Source of the DNA: Pseudo-nitzschia pungens
Lineage: Eukaryota > Bacillariophyta > Bacillariophyceae > Bacillariales > Bacillariaceae
NCBI GenBank assembly: GCA_037355855.1
Contig: CM074758.1
Location: 4,437,001-4,501,000, forward strand
Direction of reading: 5' to 3'
Length of the DNA stretch: 64,000 nt
A program made the translations under genes and the position numbers. The notes under the pieces are model-generated. The model saw only the letters and a list, made by a program, of their open reading frames with translations, had not been told where the DNA came from and ran no database searches. Positions 22,441 to 33,170 of the stretch are shown here, one piece after another (within the stretch, counting starts at the first letter, position 1; each line of letters opens with the position of its first letter).

Positions 22441-24560
22441 ACCACGCTGGGCACACCGCTCGGGGTAGCACTTGGAGACAAACTGGGCACATTGGATGGA
22501 GAAACACTGGGGACAACGGATGGGGAGGTTGAAGGAGTGGAACTTGGAACCATGCTGGGCTTCATACTTGGCTTATCACTTGGCGCGACACTAGGCTTAA
22601 CACTTGGCTTCGTGCTGGGCTTATCACTTGGCGCGACACTAGGCTTCTCACTTGGCTTCATGCTGGGCTTCATACTTGGCTTATCACTTGGCGCGACACT
22701 GGGCTTCACACTTGGCTTCATGCTGGGCTTCATACTTGGCTTATCACTTGGCGCGACACTGGGCTTCACACTTGGCTTCATGCTAGGAACCACGCTGGGC
22801 ACACCGCTCGGGGTAGCACTTGGAGACAAACTGGGCACACCGGATGGAGAAACACTGGGGACAACGGATGGGGAGGTTGAAGGAGTGGAACTTGGAACCA
22901 TGCTTGGTGCATTGGAACCGACAGTGGGTTTGGAAGAAGGAGCCATACTTGGGGATGCGCTCGGAGAAGCTGAAGGTGAGGCGGAAGGAGAAGCACTTGG
23001 AGAAGCAGAAGGAGCCTGACTTGGGACATCGGATGGCGCCTCACTTTGAGCGACTGCAATCGCTGGTGGCTCTTTCCCTGTCGCTTCTCTAAAGATATCT
23101 CCAATGTTTCCTGAGTTAGCGTCGGCTTCAAGCTGTGCTTTGATGAGTAAAGGGTCGGTTCCGGCCGCAGACGGTGACTTGGACCACTCTACGAAGACGT
23201 CGAAGCACGCATTAGTACTACCTACGTCGGCACAAACACGATTGGTGACCTCAACGCTAACTGATGAGGCCAATCTCCTTGCGTCTGTTGACCCCAATCT
23301 CCTTCTCGCTACAGACGTTGCAACCGATGTGAAATCAGCTTCAACAGTATCGGCGGTTGTGCCAGCCGGGTAGTCGGCCTCGAGGATAGTAGCGGCAGCC
23401 GGAGTTTCGGTGGGAGCCATCGAGGGAGAAGCGGATGGCGAAGCAGAGGGCGACGCGGAGGGTGATGCAGATGGCGACGCAGAGGGCGAAGCGGAGGGTG
23501 ATGCAGATGGAGTAGAACTGGGTGAAGCAGAGGGTGATGCAGATGGAGCAGAACTGGGACTGGCACTGGGAGCATTTGAGATGGACGGGGCATTACTGAG
23601 ACTGGGGCTGGCACTGGGAGCACCGGAATTGGACGGGGCATTACTGAGACTGGGACTGGCACTGGGTGCAGCAGACAGGGTCGGGCTTACACTCGGGACA
23701 GTAGATGGCGCATCAGATGGACTGACCGAGGGAACATCGGTCGGCGAGGCGCTAGGAGAGGCAGACGGAAAGTCCGATGGGCTAGCCGATGGGCTTGCAC
23801 TCGGAGCGTCACTTGGGGAAGCGGATGGGGCAGCGGAAGGACTGGCAGAAGGACTTGCACTTGGAGAGGCGGAAGGGGAGGCGGAAGGAGTCATCGTTGG
23901 AGCAGCAGACGGAGATGCTGATGGAGCCATTGTTGGGCTAGCGGACGGGAACACGAAGCACGTGCCACACTTCTTCGGACAATAATCAGAAACAAGCCAT
24001 CCCTTAAAGGTTACAGTGTCACATTTTCCTACACCGATCTCAGAACAACTGGTGGTGACCTTTTTGGTGAGCTTGAACTTCCTCGAATTCTTGCAAGTGC
24101 ACCTCATATCACAGGCAGAAGGACAAGAGAACTTGACTCGCTTCTTGGTTGTTTGATCCTTCTTGCCGCATCTCTGGTTCGGCTTTAGAGCCGCCCATTC
24201 GCAAGTTTTGCTGGAGGATCCGTTCAAAGTGAAGTCTGGATCGTCTTTATAGCAGTACTGCTGTGCCTCAAATGTGGGAGAAGCGGACGGAGCGTCGGTG
24301 ATGTATTCCGAACACTTGTTCTTGCAAACAATGGGACAGTATTCCCGGACTTTCATTCCATCGGATTTTTTGTTACAGAACTTCTTGAAGTTACTTTTTG
24401 CGGCCACCCAGGCACAATTCTTTCCGCTCTTGCCCTTGTACAAGAAATCAGGATCGTCGACACAAGTCGTAGTAGGAGCAGCCGAAGGTGTTGCGGCTGC
24501 CTGAGGAGCGAGAAGCACCACTGAGGCGAGCAAGAAGGCTACGGAGGAAATCACACGCAT
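21009..24560 (-). CDS. Secreted ShK-like / P-S-A-S / K-P-S-x repeat protein (1183 aa)
   Basis: Residues 1-23 (MRVISSVAFLLASVVLLAPQ...) form a signal peptide. Three cysteine-rich modules follow to about residue 205: CVDDPDFLYKGKSGKNCAWV ... CKNKC, a second with CYKDDPDFTLNGSSSKTCEW, and a third ending YCPKKCGTC; this is the diatom ShK-like pattern. A P-S-A-S tetrapeptide region, a short globular part (~390-510, with two cysteines, ARRRLGSTDARRL), and more proline-serine tetrapeptides come next. The last ~430 residues are K-P-S-x units (x = A, L, V, M), so lysine occurs every fourth residue beside serine. No transmembrane anchor is seen. Such proteins act outside the cell or in the wall; the exact role is unknown. 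The array ends in an abrupt SQA stop that looks like a slippage frameshift. Confidence 0.85.
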   Translation of the reverse strand: MRVISSVAFLLASVVLLAPQAAATPSAAPTTTCVDDPDFLYKGKSGKNCAWVAAKSNFKKFCNKKSDGMKVREYCPIVCKNKCSEYITDAPSASPTFEAQQYCYKDDPDFTLNGSSSKTCEWAALKPNQRCGKKDQTTKKRVKFSCPSACDMRCTCKNSRKFKLTKKVTTSCSEIGVGKCDTVTFKGWLVSDYCPKKCGTCFVFPSASPTMAPSASPSAAPTMTPSASPSASPSASPSASPSAAPSASPSDAPSASPSASPSDFPSASPSASPTDVPSVSPSDAPSTVPSVSPTLSAAPSASPSLSNAPSNSGAPSASPSLSNAPSISNAPSASPSSAPSASPSASPSSTPSASPSASPSASPSASPSASPSASPSASPSMAPTETPAAATILEADYPAGTTADTVEADFTSVATSVARRRLGSTDARRLASSVSVEVTNRVCADVGSTNACFDVFVEWSKSPSAAGTDPLLIKAQLEADANSGNIGDIFREATGKEPPAIAVAQSEAPSDVPSQAPSASPSASPSASPSASPSASPSMAPSSKPTVGSNAPSMVPSSTPSTSPSVVPSVSPSGVPSLSPSATPSGVPSVVPSMKPSVKPSVAPSDKPSMKPSMKPSVKPSVAPSDKPSMKPSMKPSEKPSVAPSDKPSTKPSVKPSVAPSDKPSMKPSMVPSSTPSTSPSVVPSVSPSNVPSLSPSATPSGVPSVVPSMKPSVKPSVAPSDKPSTKPSMKPSVKPSVAPSDKPSMKPSVAPSDKPSMKPSMKPSVKPSVAPSDKPSTKPSMKPSVKPSVAPSDKPSMKPSVAPSDKPSMKPSMKPSVKPSVAPSDKPSTKPSMKPSEKPSVAPSDKPSMKPSVKPSMKPSLKPSAKPSLKPSAKPSVKPSAKPSVKPSMKPSLKPSAKPSLKPSVKPSAKPSLKPSAKPSLKPSAKPSLKPSAKPSVKPSMKPSLKPSAKPSLKPSVKPSAKPSLKPSAKPSLKPSAKPSLKPSAKPSAKPSLKPSVKPSAKPSLKPSAKPSLKPSAKPSLKPSAKPSVKPSMKPSLKPSAKPSLKPSAKPSLKPSAKPSLKPSAKPSVKPSAKPSLKPSAKPSLKPSVKPSAKPSLKPSAKPSLKPSAKPSLKPSAKPSVKPSAKPSLKPSAKPSLKPSVKPSAKPSLKPSAKPSLKPSAKPSLKPSAKPSVKPSMKPSQA

Positions 24561-25190
24561 TCTTCGTCATGTACCTAATGTACCTCTTTACAGAGGGAGG
24601 GGCCAGCGACGACAAGGAAGAACAGATGAGATTCGGTACCTTGTACGTGTGCACAGCGAGAGATGTGCGTGCATAACGGTTTGCAAGCGACAAATAACTT
24701 TGGGCCGTTCCACTCATCCGAGAATACTTCGATGATACAATCGGGCATGCACAGCTTCGGAGCTAGATTGCAACGAGCAGGCGCACGGAAAGAAAACTGT
24801 GTCATGCCGATCACCACTGGCACACAAATGGAATTTTTGCCCGAAGGCTACCATTGCGGTTGGTACATGATTGAGCGATTTCCATCCGAGAGAGGCAACT
24901 TATCAATAGGCAGAGCACATCCGGTGCCATTGTTATAGTACTTACTTAAAAATTGCAGTGTCAACTTGATCTTTCTCTCTGACTTTAATGTTACTAATCA
25001 GTACAAGTTCGTCGGAGTTCGCAAAAAGCGATATTCCAGATTCTCGAAACTATGAGGTGTATCGTTGAGCGGTGATACAAACGAACCTCTTTCGAACGAA
25101 TGCTTTTTTGCACCAGCGAAGGGAAAAAAGATTCCAAAACTGACGGTTAAGATTACGGTATAATTGGTACGAAGTAATTACGAAGCAATT
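24561..25190. promoter_or_regulatory. Upstream region of the repeat-protein gene
   Basis: The gene starts at 24560 and reads away from this segment, so its promoter should lie here. No TATA box stands out. Frames up to 91 codons (24663-24938) show no motif. From 25050 the sequence turns into TTACGGTA-type spacer. Confidence 0.3.
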
Positions 25191-25271
25191 TACTGTAGTT
25201 ACTTGTAAGATTACTACGGAATTCCTATCAGCTGTCGAACTTTCTAGTACCGGTAAGATGGTAAGTTACGT

Positions 25272-25715
25272 AGTGGAACATTAATTTATTTAAAGTCTTT
25301 AGACCCATGAGCCCTAAAATCTTCTTCTCGCAATAAAACAAAAATGCAAAAAAATAATGATGAGAGATTCTCATAACCTTACGAAAAGCAAGCCTTGCAA
25401 GAATTCACGCATCGATTCGACTATTCGAGAACATCTTTCGGGTAAGGTTACAGTACTACAAAATTCCTAACAGCTGTCCGTTGGTTCTACGCGCCTATTT
25501 ACTACAGTACTACGTAATTTCTACGTGGACTTGAGGACAGCTGTTAGGAATTTTGTAGTACCGGTATTGTTCAAAAACGGGCCATGGGTCATATATCCAT
25601 TTCGGAATTCATTTATGGAAACGACATTTCGAAATACTTCGTAAGTTACACGTACAAGAAAGCTAGAATTTAAGGTTTATGGGTCTAAAGACTTTAAATA
25701 AATTAATGTTCCACT
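25272..25715. mobile_element. MITE-like element with 37-bp perfect inverted repeats
   Basis: 25272-25308 and 25679-25715 are perfect inverted copies (core GTGGAACATTAATTTATTTA). The interior has no coding frame and contains a second hairpin element at 25454-25560. The size (~444 bp) and lack of genes fit a non-autonomous DNA transposon; the source transposase is unknown. Confidence 0.75.
25454..25560. mobile_element. Hairpin element, 26-bp perfect arms, nested
   Basis: Arms 25454-25479 and 25535-25560 are perfect inverted copies containing AAAATTCCTAACAGCTGTCC. The loop is ~55 bp. Related hairpin at 25922-26018; partial arms at 25210-25235 and 30-60. Confidence 0.75.
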
Positions 25716-25921
25716 AACTTACCGTACCTATGAAAGTAAATAGAATAAAGATCTAGATACTTTGGAATGAAGTATCAACCGCTTATGATACGTCCTGAAA
25801 ACGACATTTATTACGACTTACAGTTTGAAATGGATGATTTTTTAACGCAAATTAACAGAAATTAAAAACAGAAAATAAACAGAGATTCCGGTATCATTTC
25901 AACGTCAATTCTATAAATAGT

Positions 25922-26018
25922 GTACTACGGAATTCCTATCAACTGTCCCCCGGCTTCCGTAAAAATGAGTAGTTGGGGATGTAGAACCGGGGGACAGCTG
26001 ATAGGAATTTTGTAGTAC
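25922..26018. mobile_element. Hairpin element, 32-bp arms with three mismatches
   Basis: Arms 25922-25953 and 25987-26018 share the ATTCCTATCA(A/G)CTGTCC core with the nested element at 25454-25560, but have a different loop. Two complete members plus partial arms make this a small dispersed family. Confidence 0.72.
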
Positions 26019-26814
26019 CATAATTGAGGACTTTCTCTTTGCGAGACCATTCAAGTTTTAGAGCTTTGGTACAATGTCTACCACTAGTAATCTTAGTATC
26101 TCCTGCTTGTGATTCTGGTGTCCTCCCTTACAGAATTGACTACGAGTAAGGCTTACTACAACCAGCAACATTACTTCCTGGAGAATCCATATCTAGTAGG
26201 AGCCTGGAACGCAGATACGACAAACGATACGACAAACGATACGACAAACGAAGTCGAAGGGAACGCAGATAGGGTATTTTGAGTCGAAATTTTTTGTTCG
26301 GTACGCTAATAGGGTAAAAAACCAAAATGGGGATAAATTCGGAGGTGATATTTTGTAGTATGTGCTTGACAGTATTTTGCAGTAGGGCAATATTGCGTGC
26401 ACTGGGAGAAAAACACACACACGTGCACGATAACATGCACAATAACATGCACGATATAACATGCACAGTAACATGCACAGTAACATGCACAGTAACATGC
26501 ACAGCAACATGCACAGCAACATGCACAGTAACATGCACAGTAACATGCACAGTAACATGCACAGTAATAATAAGAGATTATTATTGGTATATCTAAACAG
26601 TATCTGACACCTCTCTTAACGATGTGCATGCAGTTTTAATCCTTACGATCCCTTTCTCTGACACACTATTGTAAGTGCTTGGGACTAATTATTAACCAAT
26701 CAAATTGAACCATAATACGTGTGAGCTTGTGAGAAGAATACTTTCAAAGAAACAAAGTTTCTGACACAGAAACAAAGTCTTTATGTATTAAGAAACTAAC
26801 AACTCTCTATGTAG
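26019..26814. repeat. Spacer with a 12-bp tandem array
   Basis: 26434-26568 is a tandem of ACATGCACAGTA/ACATGCACAGCA. 26216-26250 holds three copies of ACGATACGACAA. No gene seen in the rest. Confidence 0.6.
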
Positions 26815-27228
26815 TAAGAAACAAACACTGTTTAAAAAGAAACACATAAATTTCGATTCCAAACGCCGAAACACACACAACAAAAGAACAAACTCGACCG
26901 CAGCAACAACAATAAACAAACACATAAATTTCGAACAAACACGAAAAACGCCGCAACAACAACAACCACAACAAACAAGCAAGTACTAGAGCAAACAAAA
27001 CAACCACCACTATCCTCAACAAAACACTCCCCTTTCTCTCCAGCAAGCACCACCCACAAAAACGCCCAAAGGAAACTCCGAAACAAACGCCAAAACGAAA
27101 CGCCGAAACAAAACGCCGAAAGAAACGCTGAAACGAAACGCCAAAACAAACAACGAAACGCCAAAATAAACAACATCGAAAACGCTGTAACCACAACAAA
27201 ACGCTCCCCTTGATCTCCAACAAGCAGC

Positions 27229-27588
27229 ATGTCTTACACAAGTGGTTTATTTGCCCAAGCAGCAAGGCAGGTCCAACAGGATGACATCAATGGTGTTCCA
27301 GAGAATACAAGACTTGCCTACGCGAGCAAACAAGCAGAATTCAAAGAGTACTGTAGAACTGTATTTGGTTTCCTGGATTATCCCGAAACAGTGACAGAGG
27401 AAAAGGTGTTTGGCTTTGTTTTCTACCATGCGTATCGTGCAAGAAGAAAAAGAGGGCGCAAGAAGAAAACCGACGCAGTACAACCGATCTTCGACGTCGA
27501 TGATTTCAACGCCGTCATGGACAAGTACAACAGCAACAGCAAGTATTATCAACGTGTTGACGCGTTGCTGCTGCTGTCCCCCCTGTAG
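27229..27588 (+). pseudogene. Tyrosine-recombinase/Crypton-like N-terminal domain, truncated
   Basis: Starts at ATG 27229 immediately inside the left inverted arm. NTRLAYASKQAEFKEYC, VTEEKVFGFVFYHAYRAR and a KRGRKKK basic run followed by FDVDDFNAVMDKY resemble the core-binding domain of Crypton-type and GCR1-like proteins. No catalytic R-H-R-Y domain follows: after YYQRVDALLLL the frame runs into the minisatellite and stops. The protein is either a remnant or a short DNA-binding product. Family assignment is tentative. Confidence 0.45.
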
Positions 27589-28740
27589 TATATCGACGCG
27601 TTGCTGCTGTCCCCCCTGTATTATCGACGCGTTGCTGTCCCCTGTATTATCGACGCGTTGCTGTCCCCTGTATTATCAACGCGTTGTATTATCGACGTGT
27701 TGCTCGCTGTCCCCTGTATAGTATCGACGCGTTGCTGTCCCCTGTATTATCGACGCGTTGCTGTCCCCTGTATAGTATCGACGCGTTGCTGTCCCCTGTA
27801 TTATCAACGCGTTGAATTATCGACGCGTTGTATTATCGACGCGTTGCTGCTTGCTGCTGTTTAATCCCCCCCTTTGTATTATCGACGCGTTGCTGCTTGC
27901 TGTCCCCCCTGTATTATCGACACGTTGCTGCTTGCTTTATTATCGACGCGTTGCTGCTTGCTGCTGCATCGATTTATCTTGGCTGTGCTAGGGTATCTCT
28001 TTACAGTACAAAAACAACGCGTCGAACCTAGCAAAACCCAGTACGTTATTCGCTGCTCGCTGCTGCTGCTTGCTGTCCCCCCCGTATTATCGACGCGTTG
28101 CTGCTTGCTGCTGCTTGCTGTCCCCTGTATTATCTACGCGTTGTATTATCGACGCGTTGCTGCTTGCTGCTGCTTGCTGTCCCCTGTATATCGACGCTTT
28201 GCTCCCCCCTGCTATATCGATTTTGTCTTGGCTGCGCTAGGGTATCCCTTTACAGTACAAAAACAACGCGTCGGACCTAGCAAAACCCAGTACGTTATTC
28301 GCTGCTCGCTGCTGCTGCTTGCTGTCCCCCCCCTGTATTATTGACGCGTTGCTGCTGCTTGTTGCTATATCGATTTTGTCTTGGCTGCGCTAGGGTATCC
28401 CTTTACAGTACATAATCCACGCGTCGGACCTAGCAAAACCCTGTATTATTGACGCGTTGCTGTTTGCTGTCCCCTGTGTTATTGACACGTTGCTGCTTGT
28501 TGCTGCTTGCTGTCCCCCCTGTATTATTGACGCGTTGGTTGCTGTTTGCTGCTTGCTGTCCCCCCTGTATTATGGACGCGTTGGTTGCTGCTTGCTGCTT
28601 GCTGTCCCCCCTGTATTATCAACGCGTTGCTGCTGCTTGCTGTCCCCCCTGTATTATCGACGCGTTGGTTGCTGTTTGCTGCTTGCTGTCCCCCCTGTAT
28701 TATCGACGCGTTGCTTGCTGCTTGCTGCTTGCTGTCGCTT
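27541..28740 (+). repeat. Minisatellite of TATTATCGACGCGTTGCTGC units
   Basis: Irregular units of ~30-45 bp built on TATTATCGACGCGTTGCTGC plus TTGCTGTCCCCCCTG. Three longer segments (about 27972-28050, 28225-28300, 28378-28440) carrying GCTAGGGTATCCCTTTACAG are interspersed. The array begins inside the 27229-27588 frame, whose codons for YYQRVDALL match the unit. Confidence 0.8.
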
Positions 28741-28932
28741 CTGCGTTGCGGCGTTGCGGCGTTTCTGCGTTTCGGCGTTTCTGCGTTTCGGCGTTTGCTT
28801 GTTTCGTTTCGGCGCTTGTTTCCTTCTTGTTTGTTGGAGGTTTGCTTGCTGGAGACAAAGGGGAGTGTTTTTGTTGAGGGTAATGGGTGTTTTTAGCTGC
28901 TGTACTTGTTGTGGTTGTGGTTGTGGTTGTGG

Positions 28933-28964
<32 letters not shown>

Positions 28965-29075
28965 ATCGTTTCGAAATTTAAATTTATGTGTTTGTTCTTT
29001 TTGTTGCTGTGTGTTCGGTGTCTTAGCGTTTGCCCCCCCGGTGGAGTTGTAGTAGAAACAGTGTTTGTTTCTAGA

Positions 29076-29345
29076 GTGAATAGTTTGTTTCTTGTGTGTC
29101 CTAACTCTGAACTCCCGCATGCTTCTTGTCTCTTATCAAAACACTAAAGTCTTAGTAGTACTTCGTACGAAATAAGAAGTCCCTATTTTAACCCGTACTA
29201 ATTATACGCTGATACAGTAATCAATAAGTGTACTTATTAATTGAAGGAGTATTGATCAGTTATTATTAAATACTGCTTTTGTAAAGCGCGCACGCGCATG
29301 TATCTGACACAGCACGAAAGTATCTGACCCACGAACGTTTTTTGG
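29076..29345. other. Spacer, no gene seen
   Basis: AT-rich, with TACTTCGTA motifs and two short TATCTGAC copies near 29300-29330. Confidence 0.4.
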
Positions 29346-30010
29346 TAAATATAATACGTATTTAAATAACTTTAATCACCGAAGGTGATACTAAATTACC
29401 CGTACTCAGTCTGTAACCAGACTTTAATGTTGCCGGTGTCAAACAAACCTTGAACATCAGACAGGGAAAGAAACAGACCAAGTCCCACAAAATAGGGACT
29501 TGAGAGGAAGGGATATGGGACGGAAGATAGAGGGAGAAGACCCAGGATCAAAAGGTAGGGGACATGAGGAGAAGCAGGAAAAGAGAACAAAAACCAAGGT
29601 ACAAAGTGGAATCAACCCTAAGATCCAGTAAGCCAGGCTCGTAGGAGAGCAGCTTCTTGTTGGTACGGCTGCACCGGGGGGCAGGTGCTGCATACTGCTT
29701 CCTGGCAAGGTGGATGGTTGCAAGCCACTGCCTCTTGGGAGTCAGGGTCTAACCTTGTAGGACTTGGAAAGGGGTTTGTAAAAGGGAGTGTGACTGGGGG
29801 AGTGCACCAGCTGCACCAATGGCCAATTCAGAGGAAATGGAAGCATCAAGAGATTGGTGTTGTTCAGCGTCAAGGGTGCCCCCAGGACCATGGAGTCATT
29901 CATTCCGGTAAGTCCAAAGATCCCAGGAGGTAAGAAAGAACTGATGGATGATAGCTGTAGCCCACCGTCTGGGGAGCACTTGCTTCCAATGTGGGAGTAG
30001 TAGTCAGCCT
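29346..30010 (-). mobile_element. LINE copy, 3' part (5'-truncated, left half)
   Basis: Matches 43340-44036, the 3' end of the full LINE, including the tail TACGTATTTAAATAACTTTA and the C-terminal ORF2 region. The match stops at 30010, at the point equivalent to 44036; the next LINE bases resume at 38518. Many small changes and indels make it non-coding. Confidence 0.85.
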
Positions 30011-30189
30011 CGTCTAATAACTGTCACGCGACCCAACGCGACCCAACGCGACCTATTTTCCAGAAAATCAAGCCTAAATTTCGCCACGCGCAACCTTAAC
30101 CTTGATTTTCGCGAGGTTTCTTCCAAGTTTTTCTCAACCCCCCCACCTCGCGACAAAAACGCGCGCTGTAGCGCTCTATTCCTGTAGTA

Positions 30190-32228
30190 ACGCTACGAAA
30201 TACTGGTGATGATAACCTACCGTGATACCATTGCTAAGATACTATGCTACCGCCGGGGTCGGGTCATTTGTGTATAATATGTACTATGACCGGATACCTG
30301 ACTCAGACAGTTACCCAACGCTGAATCTAATTAATAAGCGGAGCTACGCTAGTACTACGCTACTCCGTACGCTACCCGTATAATACAGTACTGGAGCTAC
30401 AGAGCTCTATTATCTACTTGTACGAGATATCGGAACGCTGTCACGATACGATACAGAGCTGAGCTGCGCTCATCCCCTGTAGCGCTGCAGCGCTGTATCC
30501 CCTGCAGCGCTGCAGCGCTGTATCCCCTGCAGCGCTGCAGCGCTGTATCCCCTGCAGCGCTGTAGCGCTGTATCCCCTCCTGTAGCGCTGTATCCCCTGT
30601 AGCGCTGTATCCCCTGCAGCGCTGTATCCCCTGCAGCGCTGTAGCGCTGTATCCTGTTGGGCAAGACACAGGTCACCGCAACTGCAGGATGCGGGTGGGG
30701 ACACGCCCGCACCACCACGCGCACCACCTGTGAACTTGCCGCGCGCGCCGTGACGAGCACTACGACGTATGTGAGGAAGGTCCCAATGGTAGGTAGGTAA
30801 GTGTCACGAGAGGGCCGACAGCGCGCGTACCGTAGACGGGCACAACGCGGTGCCCGCACAAGGTACGCAGCCGCTACCGGGCACGGAGGTGCGGGACGAT
30901 GCCTTCCCCATCTGCTCACCTCATTGTCCCTTGGCCAACACCAAGCCGACGACAATGAGGAGTGCTGTTCCCTGTGGGAGCGGATCAACAAAACTCCCGC
31001 CCGCCCACCCGGCAAGGACTCTCTGTGCACTGTACTAACCCTACATACCCCTACTACATAGGGGTCCCACCCCGATTAGGGTTCGGGTTAGTGACTAGAT
31101 AGCTACCGCGCACACGCGCGCGCACGCTATACCACACATTCGCCTAAAGCTTCGTCAATCCGCCATCACTACAGAATAGACATAGTGTGTACCGCGTATG
31201 ACCTAGTATAGACAAATGTGAGCACAGAGTACGTGCACTCCGAAGTTGACGTACACCCGAGACGGCGCCGGGGTATCCCATAGGATACCCTCCTGTAGCG
31301 CTGTATCCCCTGCAGCGCTGTAGCGCTGTATCCCCTGCTTAGTATGGATGCTACCAGAAGTTACTAGGGCCGTCGCGTACGATTTGTACCAATCGTACGT
31401 ACCCCGAGTAAAGCACCTATTATAGTGTAGCTAAATGCTACAGGGTTAGGGTTGCTAATGCTACGAAATACTGGAGATGCTAACCTACCATGATACCATG
31501 CTAAGATACTATGCTACCGCCGGGGTCGGGTCATTGGTGTATAATATGTACTATGACCGGATACCTGACCCAGACAGTTACCCAACGCGCTAGCACACCT
31601 TTGAATCTAATTAAGCGGAGCTACGCTACGCTACTCCGCACACACTACGCTACCCGTAGAATACAGTACTGGAGCTACAGAGCTCTGTTATTTTACGAGT
31701 TAGCGGAGCGCTGTCACGATACCGGTATAGCTGCGCTCATCCCCTGTAGCGCTGTAGCGCTGTAGCGCTGTATCCCCTGCAGCGCTGCAGCGCTGTATCC
31801 CCTGCAGCGCTGTAGCGCTGTATCCCCTCCTGTAGCGCTCTATCCCCTGTAGCGCTGTATCCCCTCCTGTAGCGCTGTATCCCCTCCTGTAGCGCTGTAT
31901 CCCCTGTAGCGCTGTATCGTAGCGCTGTATCCCCTGCAGCGCTGCAGCGCTGTATCCCCTCCTGTAGCGCTGTATCGTAGCGCTGTATCCCCTGCAGCGC
32001 TGTAGCGCTGTATCCCCGGCTTAGTATGGATGCTACCAGAAGTTACTAGGGCCGTCGCATACGATTTGTACCAATCGTACGTACCCCGAGTAAAGCACCT
32101 ATTATGGTGTAGCTAAATGCTACAGGGTTAGGGTTGCTAATGCTACGAGATACTGAAAGATGCTAACCTACCATGATACCATGCTAAGATACTATGCTAC
32201 CGCCGGGGTCGGGTCATTGGTGTATAAT
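30190..32228. repeat. Island block 1: three copies of a dispersed repeat with GTAGCGCTGTATCCCCT arrays
   Basis: Copies at 30190-30470, 31340-31740 and 32020-32228 share CTACCGCCGGGGTCGGGTCA. Between them are arrays of (TGTAGCGCTGTATCCCC) and the CAGCGC variant at 30470-30655, 31290-31335 and 31738-32020. The same dispersed repeat forms the insertion in Copia-1 (2720-3150). A GC-rich part at 30655-31060 has no recognisable gene. Confidence 0.8.
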
Positions 32229-32238
32229 ACACCCCAAC

Positions 32239-32589
32239 AAAAATTCGATCCTATGGTAACTTACCGGTACGTCATTACGGTATGACAATAATAATAATAT
32301 ACGTATTTAAATACGAAGTAACTTTAATCACCGTAATGACGTATATTTGATTTATTATTATTTTTTGGTATCTTTTACGTCATTATGACAATAAATTCGA
32401 TTTTTCAGTACAAACTGTACAGGAATATCAGTAGAAAAAAATTCGATCCTATGGTAACTTACCGGTACGTCATTACGGTATGACAATAATATTAATATAC
32501 GTATTTAAATACGAAGTAACTTTAATCACCGTAATGACGTATTTGATTTATTATTATTTTTTGGTATCTTTTACGTCATTATGACAATA
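32239..32589. repeat. Island block 2: ~210-bp direct duplication with palindromic ACGTCATTACGG
   Basis: Two copies (32239-32400, 32449-32589), each with GTACGTCATTACGG and its complement CCGTAATGACGTA flanking TATACGTATTTAAATACGAA. The core nearly equals the 3' tail of the LINE (43340-43376), which lacks only the CGAAG insertion. Confidence 0.75.
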
Positions 32590-33170
32590 TGGGTGTCAAA
32601 AACGACCCGACCCGACGACACCCACTCTGTATTAATTCACTGTATTTTTCTTTTGCAAATCACTGTATTTTAAATCACTGTATTTTGCTCCTTCCCGTAA
32701 TCACTATCACTTTTTTTGTGCTCCACTCACTATTTTCAGGAATAACACAAATCACTGCTGTTTCGATTCACAATCCGACTTATTTTGAGTAGAGTTGCTT
32801 TATTGCACTCCGTCACGAGAACGAATACTAGAACCCGCCCTACGGTAGGCTCTTTTGCTCATTGTATTTTAGTCCGAATAACCTCCTTGAAGTGGTACAA
32901 GAAGGAATACCGATTGGTAAACACTTCAACACGGTCAAGTTCTTGGTTTTCGCGTCGAGGATTAAGAAGAGAACGTCAGTGTTCTTCGTTTCCCGCCCTT
33001 CTCCCTACTATCTATTCCTAGCCGGTAAGTGATCAGTTGATTCCGTTTATTTCAATCGAAGCCTTCGTTCCTTTCAATGACCTCACGATCATATGATAAT
33101 CATCCCTCTTTCGATCGATTCCAAGCCTGTGTACATTCCCCCTACGATCGATTCTATCGGATCGATTCAA
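32590..33170. other. Island block 3: non-repetitive stretch, no gene seen
   Basis: Short overlapping frames only (67-78 codons), without motifs. A small array of CACTGTATTTT-like units lies at 32636-32690. Confidence 0.4.

Larger units (their letters stand above)
26815..29075. mobile_element. Long inverted-repeat element with minisatellite core
   Basis: 26815-27140 and 28740-29075 are diverged inverted copies of each other: the left arm has AAACGCCGAAAC repeats, CTCAACAAAACACTCCCCTT and AAGAAACAAACACTG, and the right arm has their complements in the mirrored order. Between them lie a 120-codon frame (27229-27588) and a 1.1-kb minisatellite. The boundaries may extend outward by tens of bases. 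Structure suggests a non-autonomous DNA element with long arms. Confidence 0.6.

Noticed and set aside
20975..23019. Very long open frames (487-663 codons) on the plus strand encoding LGF/ASR/AWL repeats
   Set aside because: They are antisense by-products of the 12-bp coding repeat of the minus-strand gene: any period divisible by three keeps all frames open. The minus-strand frame has a signal peptide and cysteine modules; the others do not.
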